Counted from the first letter of the stretch, positions 26,153 to 34,853 are shown. The stretch is 64,000 nucleotides of DNA from Marinomonas profundi (GCF_020694005.1 NZ_CP073013.1:2738578-2802577), one strand, 5' to 3'. The notes: generated by a model from the sequence alone, not told the origin. Made by a program: numbers and translations.

Positions 26153-27577
26153 CTATTTCAAAAAGTCTTGTTCTAGAGTATGGGTTAACTTGTCCACTTT
26201 GGTAAAGGTTTCTTGGTATTCTTCTTGGCACTTAGAGTCCGCGACTAATCCACCGCCCGCCCAGCAATGTAGCTTGCCATGGTCTGCAACCAGTGTGCGA
26301 ATGGTGATGCTGGAGTCCATCTGGCCGTTTGCGCTGAAGTAAGCAACGGAGCCGCAATAGGCGGAACGTTGGTGCGGTTCTAATTCATCGATAATTTCCA
26401 TGGCGCGAATCTTCGGCGCGCCTGTAATCGAGCCACCGGGGAAGCTTTGATGAAACACGTGAATTGCTTGATCGGCTTGATCAATTCGACCTTCTACCGT
26501 TGACACCAAATGGTGCACGTTAGCGTAACTTTCCAAGGCGAACAGTTTAGGCACCTTGATGCTGCCGGTTAAACAGGTGCGACCCATATCGTTGCGCAGT
26601 AAATCGACAATCATTAGGTTTTCCGCGCGATCTTTTTCCGACGCGAGCAACCATTCGGCGTTGGCTTTGTCTTCTTCGGGGTTTGCGCCACGGGCGACTG
26701 TGCCTTTGATCGGTTTGGATTCCACTCGGCCTTGGTCACACAAGAGGAATCGCTCAGGTGAGTGGCTCAACAAGCTTTGCCCAGACGAAAATTCCATATA
26801 AGCCGAAAAGGGCGTTGGGCAAACCTCTCTTAACCTCTGATACGCGGTGAAGGTGTCGCCTTGGTAAGCGGTTGAAAAACGCTGCGCCAAATTAACCTGA
26901 TAACAATCACCAGACTGAATATAGTCTTGCACCGTGGCAAATTTTTGTGCGTATTCGGCTTCTGTCATGTTGGAAGAAAAGGGCGCTTGCAGTCGAAAAG
27001 GGCGCGCTTCGTTTAAGTCGTGTTTTACCAGTATATCATCACCGACGCTGGTGAAACGATGGATCAAGTCGGCAACCTCTTCTGAATCACACCATGGCGA
27101 GGTAATCAATTGGGTGGTTTTTTTCTGATGGCAGCTAATCACTGCCCAGCCATATAAGCCAATGCTGAGTGTTTCTAGCTGTATATCGTGCTCTACCGTG
27201 TCGGGTAATTGCTCAACAAAATGCCCGCTTTCATAGCCATAATAGCCCAATAAGCCGCCAATAAATGGCAAGTCTTTTGGGGCAGATTGTGCCCAAGGTT
27301 CTTGGCAAATCAGGCGCATTAATTCATTCAGCAGCGTCATTGGGTTATCGGTCGTACTCAGCTCATAAAGCGGTTTGCTGTACCAAGTAATAGGCTGGCT
27401 ATTGGCGACAGGATGAATACGAGCAATAGGATTGGCGACCAAAATATCGGCGTTGGTATCAGGGAAATGCTCGTGATTACTGTCGAGTAAAGCGGGATAA
27501 GATAAGTCTCGTACAGCAGAAAAGAAAGACAGTAACGACGCCTGATAAGGGAGATTTACCTGTTTGATTTCTGACAT
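26153..27577 (-). CDS. pabB: Aminodeoxychorismate synthase component I
   Basis: A 474-residue chorismate-utilising enzyme that makes 4-amino-4-deoxychorismate for folate. The ADCS-specific PIKGTVARG (~288-296) holds the lysine nucleophile that separates PabB from anthranilate synthase. The C-terminal motifs are SEKDRAENLMIVDLLRND and FPGGSITGAPKIRAMEII. The N-terminal domain is complete. The amidotransferase partner pabA is not here. It is followed on the same strand by the Nudix gene. Confidence 0.96.
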   Translation of the reverse strand: MSEIKQVNLPYQASLLSFFSAVRDLSYPALLDSNHEHFPDTNADILVANPIARIHPVANSQPITWYSKPLYELSTTDNPMTLLNELMRLICQEPWAQSAPKDLPFIGGLLGYYGYESGHFVEQLPDTVEHDIQLETLSIGLYGWAVISCHQKKTTQLITSPWCDSEEVADLIHRFTSVGDDILVKHDLNEARPFRLQAPFSSNMTEAEYAQKFATVQDYIQSGDCYQVNLAQRFSTAYQGDTFTAYQRLREVCPTPFSAYMEFSSGQSLLSHSPERFLLCDQGRVESKPIKGTVARGANPEEDKANAEWLLASEKDRAENLMIVDLLRNDMGRTCLTGSIKVPKLFALESYANVHHLVSTVEGRIDQADQAIHVFHQSFPGGSITGAPKIRAMEIIDELEPHQRSAYCGSVAYFSANGQMDSSITIRTLVADHGKLHCWAGGGLVADSKCQEEYQETFTKVDKLTHTLEQDFLK

Positions 27578-27687
27578 TTATTTTAATACCTAGTAATATG
27601 ACACCTTCACGAAAGGTCTCAATGTATTCGTTTTGCTTATCACAGCATTGTATTCTTTTAATAAGGCTCCTCACAGGTTAATTACAA

Positions 27688-28578
27688 GTGTCTGACATTT
27701 TTTTTCTTTCTTTACCCAATGCGCGTATTGCCTATCGTCTTTACGAAAATCCACAGGCCAAGAGCGACCGAGTGTGTCTGTTGTTACACGGCGCAGGCGT
27801 CGCCGGAGAGATTACCTATGGGCCGATGTTGCCGTATTTTACCCAGTGGCGCTGGATGCTGGTGCCGGATCTAAAAGGCATGGGCGATTCTTTTCATTGT
27901 TACAGTGAAAAGGGCGAGTTTCATCATCGTGAGGAAGGCGCGGTGTCGATTGATGAATTGACCGACGAAGTCGACGCTCTATTGGCTCATGTGAAATGGG
28001 ACGATTTTGACTTGGTGGCGTATTCTCTTGGTGGTTTGGTGGCGCTAAAGCTGAATTATCAGCGTCGTTTGCAAGGCAAAAAGCCAGTAAAAATGGCCCT
28101 GCTGGAACCTGCGTCTTTGGATCGTGAAGATTTATCGACCTTGATGGATGTGCGACAAAAATATCGTCATGCGTCGAAACTGATTCGGGATACCGGTGAT
28201 GTGGAGCTTGGCGTGGCGAGTTTTATGGATGGCGTGTCGCCGAATCGTCGTAAGCATCCAGTGGCGGAAGCCACGACACAATCTCGTCTTGCTCATCGAC
28301 CATTTGGTTTTGCTTATGCGTTGGATGCGGTGACGGATCATGTGGCGCGAATGGCGAACGAGCCTCAGCTGCGTCAGTCATTGATCGAGGCGTCTGAGCA
28401 GGTATTTTTGTTTTCCGGTGAATTGAGTCATGACGCCTTACGCCAGCATTATGATTTGTTGAGCGAGCAAAATGCCGCCTGGCAGCACAAGGCGCTGAGT
28501 GGCTGTGATCACTCTTTGCCTTTTCAAAAACCCAGACAAATTGCAAATCATATTAACAAATGGTTCGAGACCGTTTAG
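27688..28578 (+). CDS. Alpha/beta-hydrolase
   Basis: A 296-residue alpha/beta-hydrolase. The oxyanion region is LLLHGAGVAGE (~31), the nucleophile serine is in LVAYSLGGLVAL (~112), and the catalytic histidine is in GCDHSLPF (~273). The start is GTG at 27688; no in-frame ATG occurs nearby and the preceding ribosome site is weak. It diverges from pabB, and the pilin-like operon follows after a gap with repeats. The substrate is unknown. Confidence 0.85.
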   Translation: MSDIFFLSLPNARIAYRLYENPQAKSDRVCLLLHGAGVAGEITYGPMLPYFTQWRWMLVPDLKGMGDSFHCYSEKGEFHHREEGAVSIDELTDEVDALLAHVKWDDFDLVAYSLGGLVALKLNYQRRLQGKKPVKMALLEPASLDREDLSTLMDVRQKYRHASKLIRDTGDVELGVASFMDGVSPNRRKHPVAEATTQSRLAHRPFGFAYALDAVTDHVARMANEPQLRQSLIEASEQVFLFSGELSHDALRQHYDLLSEQNAAWQHKALSGCDHSLPFQKPRQIANHINKWFETV

Positions 28579-28589
28579 TTTTAGTCGTC

Positions 28590-28678
28590 TTTGTGCTAAA
28601 TGTTACTTTCATAAGATAACGTTATTTTTGTACTAAACGTTATCTTTGTACTAAAAAGCGCGGGCAGGATGCCCGTTC
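28590..28678. repeat. Short repeats and hairpins upstream of the pilin-like operon
   Basis: TTTGT(A/G)CTAAA occurs three times. GATAACGTT (28615-28623) and AACGTTATC (28636-28644) are exact inverted repeats, and GGGCA-GGA-TGCCC forms a small hairpin near 28662. They could be regulatory or the end of the upstream transcript. Confidence 0.5.
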
Positions 28679-28707
28679 GCTGAACAAGCAAAACAAGGAG
28701 GTTTTCA

Positions 28708-29220
28708 ATGGGCCATCAGCATGGCTTTTCTTTATTAGAGCTTTTATGTGTGCTCGCCATCATCAGTATTTTGGCGTATGTCGGATCCACGCCGATTTTA
28801 AGCATGAGTCAAAAAAGCAAAGACAAAAGCACCCTCAACGACAGCATCTTGCATTTAGCCAACGCCTTAACTCAGGCTCGCCAATTGGCGGTGCTAAGTG
28901 GTCAAGCGAGTTTTTTATGTGGCGGTGTGGCGTGCGATGGGCATTGGTCTTCCGGTTTTAAACTCTATCAAATCGAACCTGTAAGCGGTGTGGAAAAAAC
29001 CTATCGACAGATTGTATTTGATGCCTCGTTGCAAGTGTCTTGGCGAGGCTTTCCCGTTAAAAAGCAGCAAATAGAGTTTCAATCTAATGGCTTGTCTGGT
29101 TATCAAAATGGCACCTTTGTTTTTTGTTTGGGCGTTTGGCAAGCCGACTTGGTGTTGAATCAAAGCGGTCGTTTCTACCTGACGGGCCCGGAAGGTCAAA
29201 AGGAGGGACAATGCCAGTGA
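28708..29220 (+). CDS. GspH/FimT-like minor pilin
   Basis: A 170-residue pilin-like protein with a short leader (MGHQHG) and FSLLELLCVLAIISILAYVG, giving prepilin-peptidase cleavage after glycine with Glu at +5. The hydrophobic assembly helix covers residues ~7-30. The C-terminal part has paired cysteines (FLCGGVACDGHW), and GspH/FimT-type beta strands follow. An AAGGAGG site precedes the ATG. It is the first of four co-directional genes with overlapping ends. Such minor pilins prime assembly of a type IV pilus or pseudopilus. Confidence 0.85.
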   Translation: MGHQHGFSLLELLCVLAIISILAYVGSTPILSMSQKSKDKSTLNDSILHLANALTQARQLAVLSGQASFLCGGVACDGHWSSGFKLYQIEPVSGVEKTYRQIVFDASLQVSWRGFPVKKQQIEFQSNGLSGYQNGTFVFCLGVWQADLVLNQSGRFYLTGPEGQKEGQCQ

Positions 29221-29576
29221 ATAAAAGCAACGCAAACAGCACAAATAAGACACAGCCTAAGCAGCAGAAAGGCTGGATAGCGATTGAAGTTATGTTGTGC
29301 TTGCTGCTGTTTGCTGTGGTACTGCACCTTGCCCAACGTCAGACCCATGCCCAGTGGCATTCTGTTCAACAGCTTGAAAGGCAGAAAAAGCAGCAGGAAA
29401 ACACCCAAAAACAACAAGCCATGCAGCAACTTATTGGCAATGTGGCTTGGCTAGAGGAAGACGAGTCAGTAAAGCGTGCTTACCCCCGCTGCCAGCAATG
29501 CACAGGGGATGAGTTTAAAAATTGGTTTTATGCAATACAACACAATACCGCGCCCCTGCAACAGGGGGCGCCATGA
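29211..29576 (+). CDS. PilV-like minor pilin
   Basis: A 121-residue protein whose ATG at 29211 follows AGGAGGG and overlaps the previous stop by 10 bases. After a long basic leader (residues ~1-21, Lys/Asn/Gln-rich) comes GWIAIEVMLCLLLFAVVLHL, consistent with a type III signal with Glu at +5. The remainder is glutamine-rich, with a CQQC pair near residue 98. Membership rests on the leader/helix pattern and position; the globular domain is short. Confidence 0.75.
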   Translation: MPVNKSNANSTNKTQPKQQKGWIAIEVMLCLLLFAVVLHLAQRQTHAQWHSVQQLERQKKQQENTQKQQAMQQLIGNVAWLEEDESVKRAYPRCQQCTGDEFKNWFYAIQHNTAPLQQGAP

Positions 29577-30475
29577 ACAGACGAGTTCATTTGCACGGCG
29601 GTTTGTTGGTCGAGCTTTTGCTCGTTTGTGCCTTGATCGCGATGTTTTTGCCTTTCCTAGTGACTGCGCTTTCTCGTCTGCAAGAGCGTCATTTATTGGC
29701 CGAAACCTACCAGCAACAGCAGGCGCTTAATGCCGCCATAGAGGCGCATTTTCAGGCCCAGTGGTCACGTTTGGTGCCCGCTAATTGCCGACCGAATGAT
29801 GCCTTGTTTTTAACCATACAATCTGGCGCGTCGCCACCTGATCGATTAGCGTCTCGGTCTGTCGCCGCGGATTCGGATTGGTTGCAGGGGCGTGATTATG
29901 GCTTATGTCGGCGTGCTATTGAGGTGTCAGAAAACCCCTTTGAAAGTACACTAGCATGCCACTGGAAAGCCGGTGATCGGGTGACGTTTTCATCTTGTGA
30001 GTCTTATTATCAGGGCGAGGTACTGAGTGTTTCGACACATAAAAGTGTGATCCAACTGGCTGGCGACGGGACTGCGGATGGCGCCATTGGACAATCTGGC
30101 ATGCTGGAAAGCCAAGATGGATTCTATTGGTATGTCTCCAAGGGAAAAGATGGACTGAATGCTTTTTGGCGAACACCAGAAGAAAGTGGTAATTCATTGG
30201 AGCTATGGAATGGCATCGAACGCTTGTCGGTTTTTCCCTTATTGGACAATAACCAAGATGGGCTGGTGGATACTTTAGACACGCGTTATGGCGATATTAG
30301 ACTGACTCATTTACGTGGATTATGGGTCGAGTATCAATATCGACTCAGTGATTGTTTGGCGATAGATGATCAATGGCAGACTCAAGAATACACCTCTATG
30401 CGTGGTGATTCGTGGCAATATGCTTCGCCTTGTCAGGGTGTGGGTAATCAAATTATCGTATTGAAGGGGAGGTAA
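29573..30475 (+). CDS. PilW-like minor pilin
   Basis: A 300-residue protein. The ATG at 29573 overlaps the previous stop as ATGA, showing translational coupling. The leader MNRRVHLHG is followed by GLLVELLLVCALIAMFLPFL, with Glu at +5 if cleavage falls after the first glycine of the pair. The large C-terminal part holds several cysteines and NNQDGLVDTLDTRYGD, a possible calcium-binding-type DxNxDG loop (with N at the first position). Size and layout match PilW/PpdB-like minor pilins. Confidence 0.75.
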   Translation: MNRRVHLHGGLLVELLLVCALIAMFLPFLVTALSRLQERHLLAETYQQQQALNAAIEAHFQAQWSRLVPANCRPNDALFLTIQSGASPPDRLASRSVAADSDWLQGRDYGLCRRAIEVSENPFESTLACHWKAGDRVTFSSCESYYQGEVLSVSTHKSVIQLAGDGTADGAIGQSGMLESQDGFYWYVSKGKDGLNAFWRTPEESGNSLELWNGIERLSVFPLLDNNQDGLVDTLDTRYGDIRLTHLRGLWVEYQYRLSDCLAIDDQWQTQEYTSMRGDSWQYASPCQGVGNQIIVLKGR

Positions 30476-30480
30476 TCGGT

Positions 30481-30933
30481 ATGATTTATAACAAACACAA
30501 CATCCAGCGCGGTTGGGTATCGTTGCCGATCATCGCCCTTTTATTGGCCATATCTGCCTTGTCTTCCCAGTACCAGCAGCGATTGCAAGCAGGGTATAAA
30601 TGGCGCGGTCAATTGCATGACGTCGAAGAAGGGCAACAAATATGGGGGGATTTTTATCAAGCGTGGGTGGTGGCTGCCGATTTTTCTAGCGCGAAGGCGA
30701 GTGCCTGCGTGGGGTTTTGTGATTTACAACAATCGGCCTTAGAGCGTATTTGGCAAAGTAATGACCAATGGGTGTATTACCGTTGGGAACGTTATGTCTC
30801 CGTGCCTGACGAATCGGAAAACACACATTTATCCTATCGACTTTGTGCCACACAAAACCAGCAACAATACCGTTGCTGGTGGTGGCAAGAAAGTCGCTTG
30901 CTTGCCAGCGGCTGGGTCAGTGCTTCTGGTTGA
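30481..30933 (+). CDS. Small pilin-like membrane protein (YgdB/PilX position), lacks Glu at +5
   Basis: A 150-residue protein beginning 5 bases after the PilW-like gene. A basic leader (MIYNKHNIQR) leads into GWVSLPIIALLLAISALSSQ, an N-terminal helix in which proline replaces the +5 glutamate. That resembles tip subunits such as GspK, or YgdB-like proteins. The soluble part is rich in Trp and Gln with cysteine pairs (CVGFC; C...C in LCATQNQQQYRCWWW). It probably completes the minor pilin complex; the call is by position. Its 3' end overlaps the convergent PP0621-type gene by 17 bases. Confidence 0.65.
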   Translation: MIYNKHNIQRGWVSLPIIALLLAISALSSQYQQRLQAGYKWRGQLHDVEEGQQIWGDFYQAWVVAADFSSAKASACVGFCDLQQSALERIWQSNDQWVYYRWERYVSVPDESENTHLSYRLCATQNQQQYRCWWWQESRLLASGWVSASG

Positions 30934-31177
30934 AGATTTTTAAATGTTCCGCGCTGCAAAATGGACGGGCTTCTTGGTCATGAATCGCATGGGAGCGCGG
31001 CGTGAAGGTTTTGCATTCTGCACAGCGAACCATGCTTTCTTGTGCTTCCTCTTTTTTGCCAGACGCCTTCTTTTTCACTTCTTCTGGCGACTGACTGCGT
31101 TTAAAAGCGACAAATTGGCGATACAACCACCAACCAATAAAGAAAATAGCAACAAAAACGATCAAACGTACGATCAT
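30917..31177 (-). CDS. PP0621-type small membrane protein with a cysteine knuckle
   Basis: An 86-residue protein with one N-terminal membrane helix (residues ~3-22), a Lys/Glu-rich linker, and a C-terminal MVRCAECKTFTPRSHAIHDQ...FCSAEHLKIF motif in which CAEC and a later C and H could bind zinc. This is the PP0621 family of pseudomonads and relatives, function unknown. It converges on the pilin operon and diverges from nadE across 73 bases. Confidence 0.88.
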   Translation of the reverse strand: MIVRLIVFVAIFFIGWWLYRQFVAFKRSQSPEEVKKKASGKKEEAQESMVRCAECKTFTPRSHAIHDQEARPFCSAEHLKIFNQKH

Positions 31178-31250
31178 ACACTTTACCTAGCTTGGGTAAT
31201 TCCAGACAATAACGGGCATATTCTAACAGAGTTCACGAGATAGCAACTGT

Positions 31251-32888
31251 ATGACATTACGAATTGCAATGGCCCAGCTGGATATGCTGGTCGGCGACAT
31301 CACAAAAAACACCCAATCCGTGATTGATGCGGCATGTAAAGCCCGTGATGAAGAACACGCGGACGTGGTGGTGTTTCCTGAATTAACCTTAACTGGCTAT
31401 CCGCCAGAAGATCTACTGTTACGTTCTAGCTTAGATACCCGTATTGAATCTGCACTGGCTAAGTTACTGGCCGAGATCCGCGATATCCATGTAGTGGTCG
31501 GCTATCCACGACGTATTGATGGCGAACTGTTTAACTGTGCTGGGGTGATTTACCAAGGACAGCTGTTGGTGGAATACGCCAAGCAGGAGCTGCCAAACTT
31601 CCTTGTGTTTGACGACAAGCGTTACTTCAGTGAAGGCTGCGAAGCGGGTCTGGTTGATATCAAAGGTGTTAAAGTTGGCTTAAGCATCTGTGAAGACATT
31701 TGGCATCCAGAGCCTATCGCACAAGCCAAAGCGGCTGGAGCAGAACTGATTCTTAACCTAAACGCCTCGCCTTACCACATCGAAAAAATGGGCGAGCGCG
31801 AAGCACTGCTTCACCAGCGTGCCATTGAAGTCACTCTGCCTATTGTCTATGTTAACTACATGGGCGCACAGGATGAATTGGTGTACGAAGGTGGCTCTTT
31901 TGTGGTCAACGCCAAAGGCGAGAAAATCATGCAAGCGCCTTGGTTTGAAGCGGGTTTGTACAGCATCGATATGATCGTTGACGACAGCCAACCCAACAAG
32001 GTGGAACCGGTGGCGGGAGTCATTGCGCCAGCGCTAGGAGTGGAAGCCAGCGTCTATCAAGCCATGGTGCTTGGATTGCGAGATTACATCACCAAAAATC
32101 GTTTCAAAGGCATTGTGCTGGGCTTGAGCGGCGGTATTGACTCCGCCTTATCTTTGGCGGTCGCGGTAGATGCCATCGGCGCAGATCGCGTTCAAGCGGT
32201 GATGATGCCTTATACTTACACGTCTTCCATCAGCTTGCACGACGCCGAAGAAGAAGCCAACTTGCTGGGCGTGAAATACAGCGTCTTACCCATTGAAGCC
32301 ATGGTATCCGCCTTTACCGACGTGCTGGCACCAGAATTTGAAGGCTACAGCAAAGACACCACAGAAGAAAACCTACAAGCCCGTACCCGTGGTGTGACCT
32401 TAATGGCGATTTCCAACAAGAAAGGCTATATGGTTCTAACCACAGGCAATAAGAGTGAAATGGCTGTTGGTTATGCGACGCTTTATGGCGATATGGTCGG
32501 CGGTTACTCCGTCCTAAAAGACGTCTTCAAAACCTTAGTCTTCAAGCTTTGTCGCTACCGCAATACTTTAGGCTACGTCATTCCAGAACGCGTCATCACA
32601 CGTCCACCTTCTGCAGAACTGGCACCCGACCAAAAAGACGAAGATTCTTTACCAAGTTACGACATACTCGATGACATCTTACGCATGTACATCGAAGAAG
32701 ACCAAAGCGCCGAAGCCATACTTGCGACCCAGAAATTCGACCGAGAAACCGTCTACCGCGTACTTCGCCTTGTCGACATCAACGAATACAAACGCCGCCA
32801 ATCCCCAACCGGCGTGCGCATCACCGCCCGTGGTTTTGGACGAGATCGTCGCTACCCGATTACCAATGGCTGGCACATCGGCGAATAG
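31251..32888 (+). CDS. nadE: Glutamine-dependent NAD+ synthetase
   Basis: A 545-residue two-domain enzyme that converts nicotinate adenine dinucleotide to NAD+ with ATP and glutamine. The N-terminal nitrilase-like glutaminase holds the Glu (VFPELTLTGYPPEDLL), Lys (KQELPNF) and Cys (LSICEDIWHPEP) triad. The C-terminal synthetase holds the PP-loop GLSGGIDSALSLAVAVDAIG (~286) and TTGNKSEMAVGYATLYGD. Length is normal for the short bacterial two-domain form. It ends at a repeat block. Confidence 0.97.
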   Translation: MTLRIAMAQLDMLVGDITKNTQSVIDAACKARDEEHADVVVFPELTLTGYPPEDLLLRSSLDTRIESALAKLLAEIRDIHVVVGYPRRIDGELFNCAGVIYQGQLLVEYAKQELPNFLVFDDKRYFSEGCEAGLVDIKGVKVGLSICEDIWHPEPIAQAKAAGAELILNLNASPYHIEKMGEREALLHQRAIEVTLPIVYVNYMGAQDELVYEGGSFVVNAKGEKIMQAPWFEAGLYSIDMIVDDSQPNKVEPVAGVIAPALGVEASVYQAMVLGLRDYITKNRFKGIVLGLSGGIDSALSLAVAVDAIGADRVQAVMMPYTYTSSISLHDAEEEANLLGVKYSVLPIEAMVSAFTDVLAPEFEGYSKDTTEENLQARTRGVTLMAISNKKGYMVLTTGNKSEMAVGYATLYGDMVGGYSVLKDVFKTLVFKLCRYRNTLGYVIPERVITRPPSAELAPDQKDEDSLPSYDILDDILRMYIEEDQSAEAILATQKFDRETVYRVLRLVDINEYKRRQSPTGVRITARGFGRDRRYPITNGWHIGE

Positions 32889-32947
32889 CGCTTTCAAAAA
32901 AGCGCTCAAAACTCGTTTACTCCCGCCCTGCTGAGCAGGGCTTAGTT

Positions 32948-32972
32948 CCTTCCCCTTTCTTCAAGGGGAGGG
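32948..32972 (+). repeat. GC-rich hairpin module
   Basis: CCTTCCCCTT and AAGGGGAGGG surround a short loop, 24 bases before the related hairpin at 32996-33024. The two form a direct pair after nadE. Confidence 0.75.
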
Positions 32973-32984
32973 TTAGGATGGGGT

Positions 32985-33357
32985 TGTTCTTTGTTCCCTC
33001 CCCTTATGTCTTCCAAGGGGAGGGTTAGGGTGGGGTTAATCTTTGGGCTTCAAGTGTATTTGTTTCTTCTCAATTGCTTTTAGCTGCAGGTTTTTTCCAC
33101 TTTTTAATTCAGGAAGAAGCTGAGCGGGTAACTTTTTGCTAGCGCCCAAAAACTTCAGTTTAAAGGAAAGCAAAAATTCGCTTTAAGATCTTTAGTGCCT
33201 CGCTTTTTTCATAGGCGCATGGTTTTCGCCTACGCTCGTTATATCGTAAGGCATGGATTGTTTATTTGGTGGATGATAGATCGTCAAACAATGACTCTGA
33301 AACGCCATAAAGTCGCGCAACTTCGTCGCGTCGAACTAACTTCTTCGTAGCTATTCG
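32985..33357 (+). repeat. Long dispersed repeat, copy 3 (~370 bp)
   Basis: A near full-length match to 19669-20040 in the same orientation, starting with the CCCTCCCCTT/AAGGGGAGGG hairpin (32996-33024). It contains AAAGGAAAGCAAAAATTCGC and CATAAAGTCGCGCAACTTCG, with small substitutions throughout. No coding frame is credible. Confidence 0.92.
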
Positions 33358-33475
33358 TAGGGCCTGATGAGGGAGGCACGACCGTAATCAGGCGTTATCC
33401 ATTTGTATTGTTTTTTTGTAGGTCGTGGCTTCAGCCCGACGCGGAATTCATGTTCCATTCAAACGTTTTTATCCC
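33358..33475. repeat. REP-like palindromes
   Basis: GGCCTGATGAGGGAGGCACG and the trailing ATCAGGC form the nested CCTGAT palindrome. GTAGGTCGTGGCTTCAGCCC and the Gly-Ala-type tail (TTCCATTCAAACG) match the 81-bp arms at 20114 and 21070. From 33476 to 33760 I see no convincing gene. Confidence 0.8.
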
Positions 33476-33760
33476 CGATTTGCTTACCGCTATCATGCTT
33501 ATAACAGCAAGTCTGCTCACTATGTTGATGGGCCTGATCACACTTTTGATAATAAATTGATGAATCAGATGTAAGAGCCTGAAGCATAAGGCTTGCCAAT
33601 TGAGTGAAGTCGACGTAAAAAGAGACATAGAGCAAAGTAAAGATAACGTATTAAAACTGTCAGCAACTAGAAAACGACCGTAATACGCACAAAACCACAC
33701 CGCAAACCAACAGGGAAGTCAGATGATAAAAAAAGCAAATTCCCTATATAAAATGCGGCC

Positions 33761-33817
33761 GTTCAACAGAGAGTTATAGCCGTGGCTACGCCACTGTATA
33801 AGCCTTAATTGTTGAGT
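33761..33817 (+). repeat. attC-like integron recombination site 1
   Basis: GTTCAAC (33761-33767) fits the RYYYAAC inverse core and GTTGAGT (33811-33817) fits the GTTRRRY core, 57 bases end to end. Between them GTGGC-TAC-GCCAC forms the central hairpin, and TTATA/TATAA extend it. This is the minimum size of an attC site. The next cassette ORF starts 39 bases after the core. Confidence 0.7.
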
Positions 33818-33855
33818 GTTATGTTTGAACAATTTTTTGTAGTTTAGGAGTTAGT

Positions 33856-34095
33856 GTGGTCATTTTTTTATTTTGGATTTTCTTCTCTGTATTAGTGGCT
33901 GTTTGGGCTAAAAAATGGAATCAGTATACTGGTTGGTTTTTTTTCGGCTCATTAATATTATCGCCTTTAATTGCCGCAATTATTTTGCTTATTAGTGGGA
34001 ACGGGAATCCGAAGTGTCCTCGCTGTAAAGGAAGGGTAGAAGAGGGCGCTCGTGTGTGTATGCATTGTAACCAAAAGTTTAAGGCAACCACATAA
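33856..34095 (+). CDS. Cassette 1: small membrane protein with a C-terminal zinc ribbon
   Basis: A 79-residue protein starting at GTG, with TAGGAG six to eight bases upstream. Two hydrophobic helices (residues ~2-18 and ~25-47) are followed by CPRCKGRVEEGARVCMHCNQ, a CxxC...CxxC ribbon. Membrane-plus-ribbon proteins of this size are common in cassettes and phage-like contexts, with no known function. It lies between attC-like sites 1 and 2 in the expected orientation (ORF, then attC). Confidence 0.75.
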   Translation: MVIFLFWIFFSVLVAVWAKKWNQYTGWFFFGSLILSPLIAAIILLISGNGNPKCPRCKGRVEEGARVCMHCNQKFKATT

Positions 34096-34205
34096 AAGGA
34101 GCTTAAAACTTATGTAAGCCATCAAGACCCACGCAAAAATCTTTAGAAGCCAGTCATATCAAGGGGTTTAGTTTCGATTTGATGGATTACGATTGCACTG
34201 TAAAT

Positions 34206-34289
34206 TGCTAACAAGGCCATGCACGGCGACGGCTTTTTCGTTGCGGCTGCACCTCCACTACAAAGCTGCACGTGTTGGCGGCGTTATAA
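34206..34289 (+). repeat. attC-like integron recombination site 2
   Basis: The left end TGCTAACAAGG and right end GGCGTTATAAG resemble the TAACAA...GCGTTA ends of Vibrio-type repeats. Inner arms pair partially (GCCA/TGGC and TGCAC/GTGCA). The core GTTATAA departs from GTTRRRY at two positions. The site is 84 bases long, 110 bases after the cassette 1 ORF and 14 bases before the next. Confidence 0.65.
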
Positions 34290-34565
34290 GGCGTCATGAA
34301 ACTATGAACGAACAAAATGAAATCCTTTGGCGCCAGTACCAGCAACATATAGATACCTATAAGTTCTATTTGGATACTGTCGTTAAGTTGATGAGCCTCT
34401 ACTTTGCCGTTAGTGGTGCCATTATTTCTTACTACGCATCAAATAGCGAAACCACAAACGCTTTACTTGCTCTTTTTCTTCCTCTCGTAATGGGATTTGC
34501 CCTTGTTGTGGTTGAATTAGCCGGACACTTCAATAAAGGATAATATCCAATTATTGAGGTGTAAA

Positions 34566-34853
34566 ATGACTAAACGTACTAACAAACAATATCCAAACGA
34601 TTTTAAGCAAGAAGCGGTGGCGCTGGTGATTGAGCAAGGTTACTCCGTTGTTGAGGCTGCCGCTTCACTGAATATCACTGACAAGCTACTTTATAACTGG
34701 GTAGCGAAGTTTAAACAACAAGATGAAGATTCAGAGTTGTCGAAGGATGAGCGGGCTGAACTCGTTCAGCTCAGAAAAGACAATAAGCGCTTGCTGATGG
34801 AGCGCGAAATATTAAAAAAGGCTTCAGCGTTTTTCGCAAAAGAAATGAAATAA
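34566..34853 (+). CDS. IS3-family transposase OrfA
   Basis: A 95-residue helix-turn-helix protein (KRTNKQYPNDFKQEAVALVI, then VVEAAASLNITDKLLYNWV) ending in a leucine-zipper helix (LVQLRKDNKRLLMEREILKK). The slippery heptamer A_AAA_AAG at 34814-34820 sits in the zero frame (TTA AAA AAG). A -1 slip there leads straight into the OrfB frame, giving the OrfAB transposase as known for IS3 elements. The ATG follows GAGGTG. Confidence 0.92.
   Translation: MTKRTNKQYPNDFKQEAVALVIEQGYSVVEAAASLNITDKLLYNWVAKFKQQDEDSELSKDERAELVQLRKDNKRLLMEREILKKASAFFAKEMK

Noticed and set aside
26145..26231. 29-codon extension of the Nudix gene
   Set aside because: It runs back into pabB; MSDIEQF at 26144 is the sensible start.
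33480..33520. A further attC site left of site 1
   Set aside because: TTATAAC and GTTGATG are present, but the arms between them do not pair and spacing is too short.
33431..33700. 89-codon minus-strand frame left of attC-like site 1
   Set aside because: Its 3' end is made of the REP-like repeat, it has no ribosome site, and the translation shows no family pattern. Treated as non-coding.
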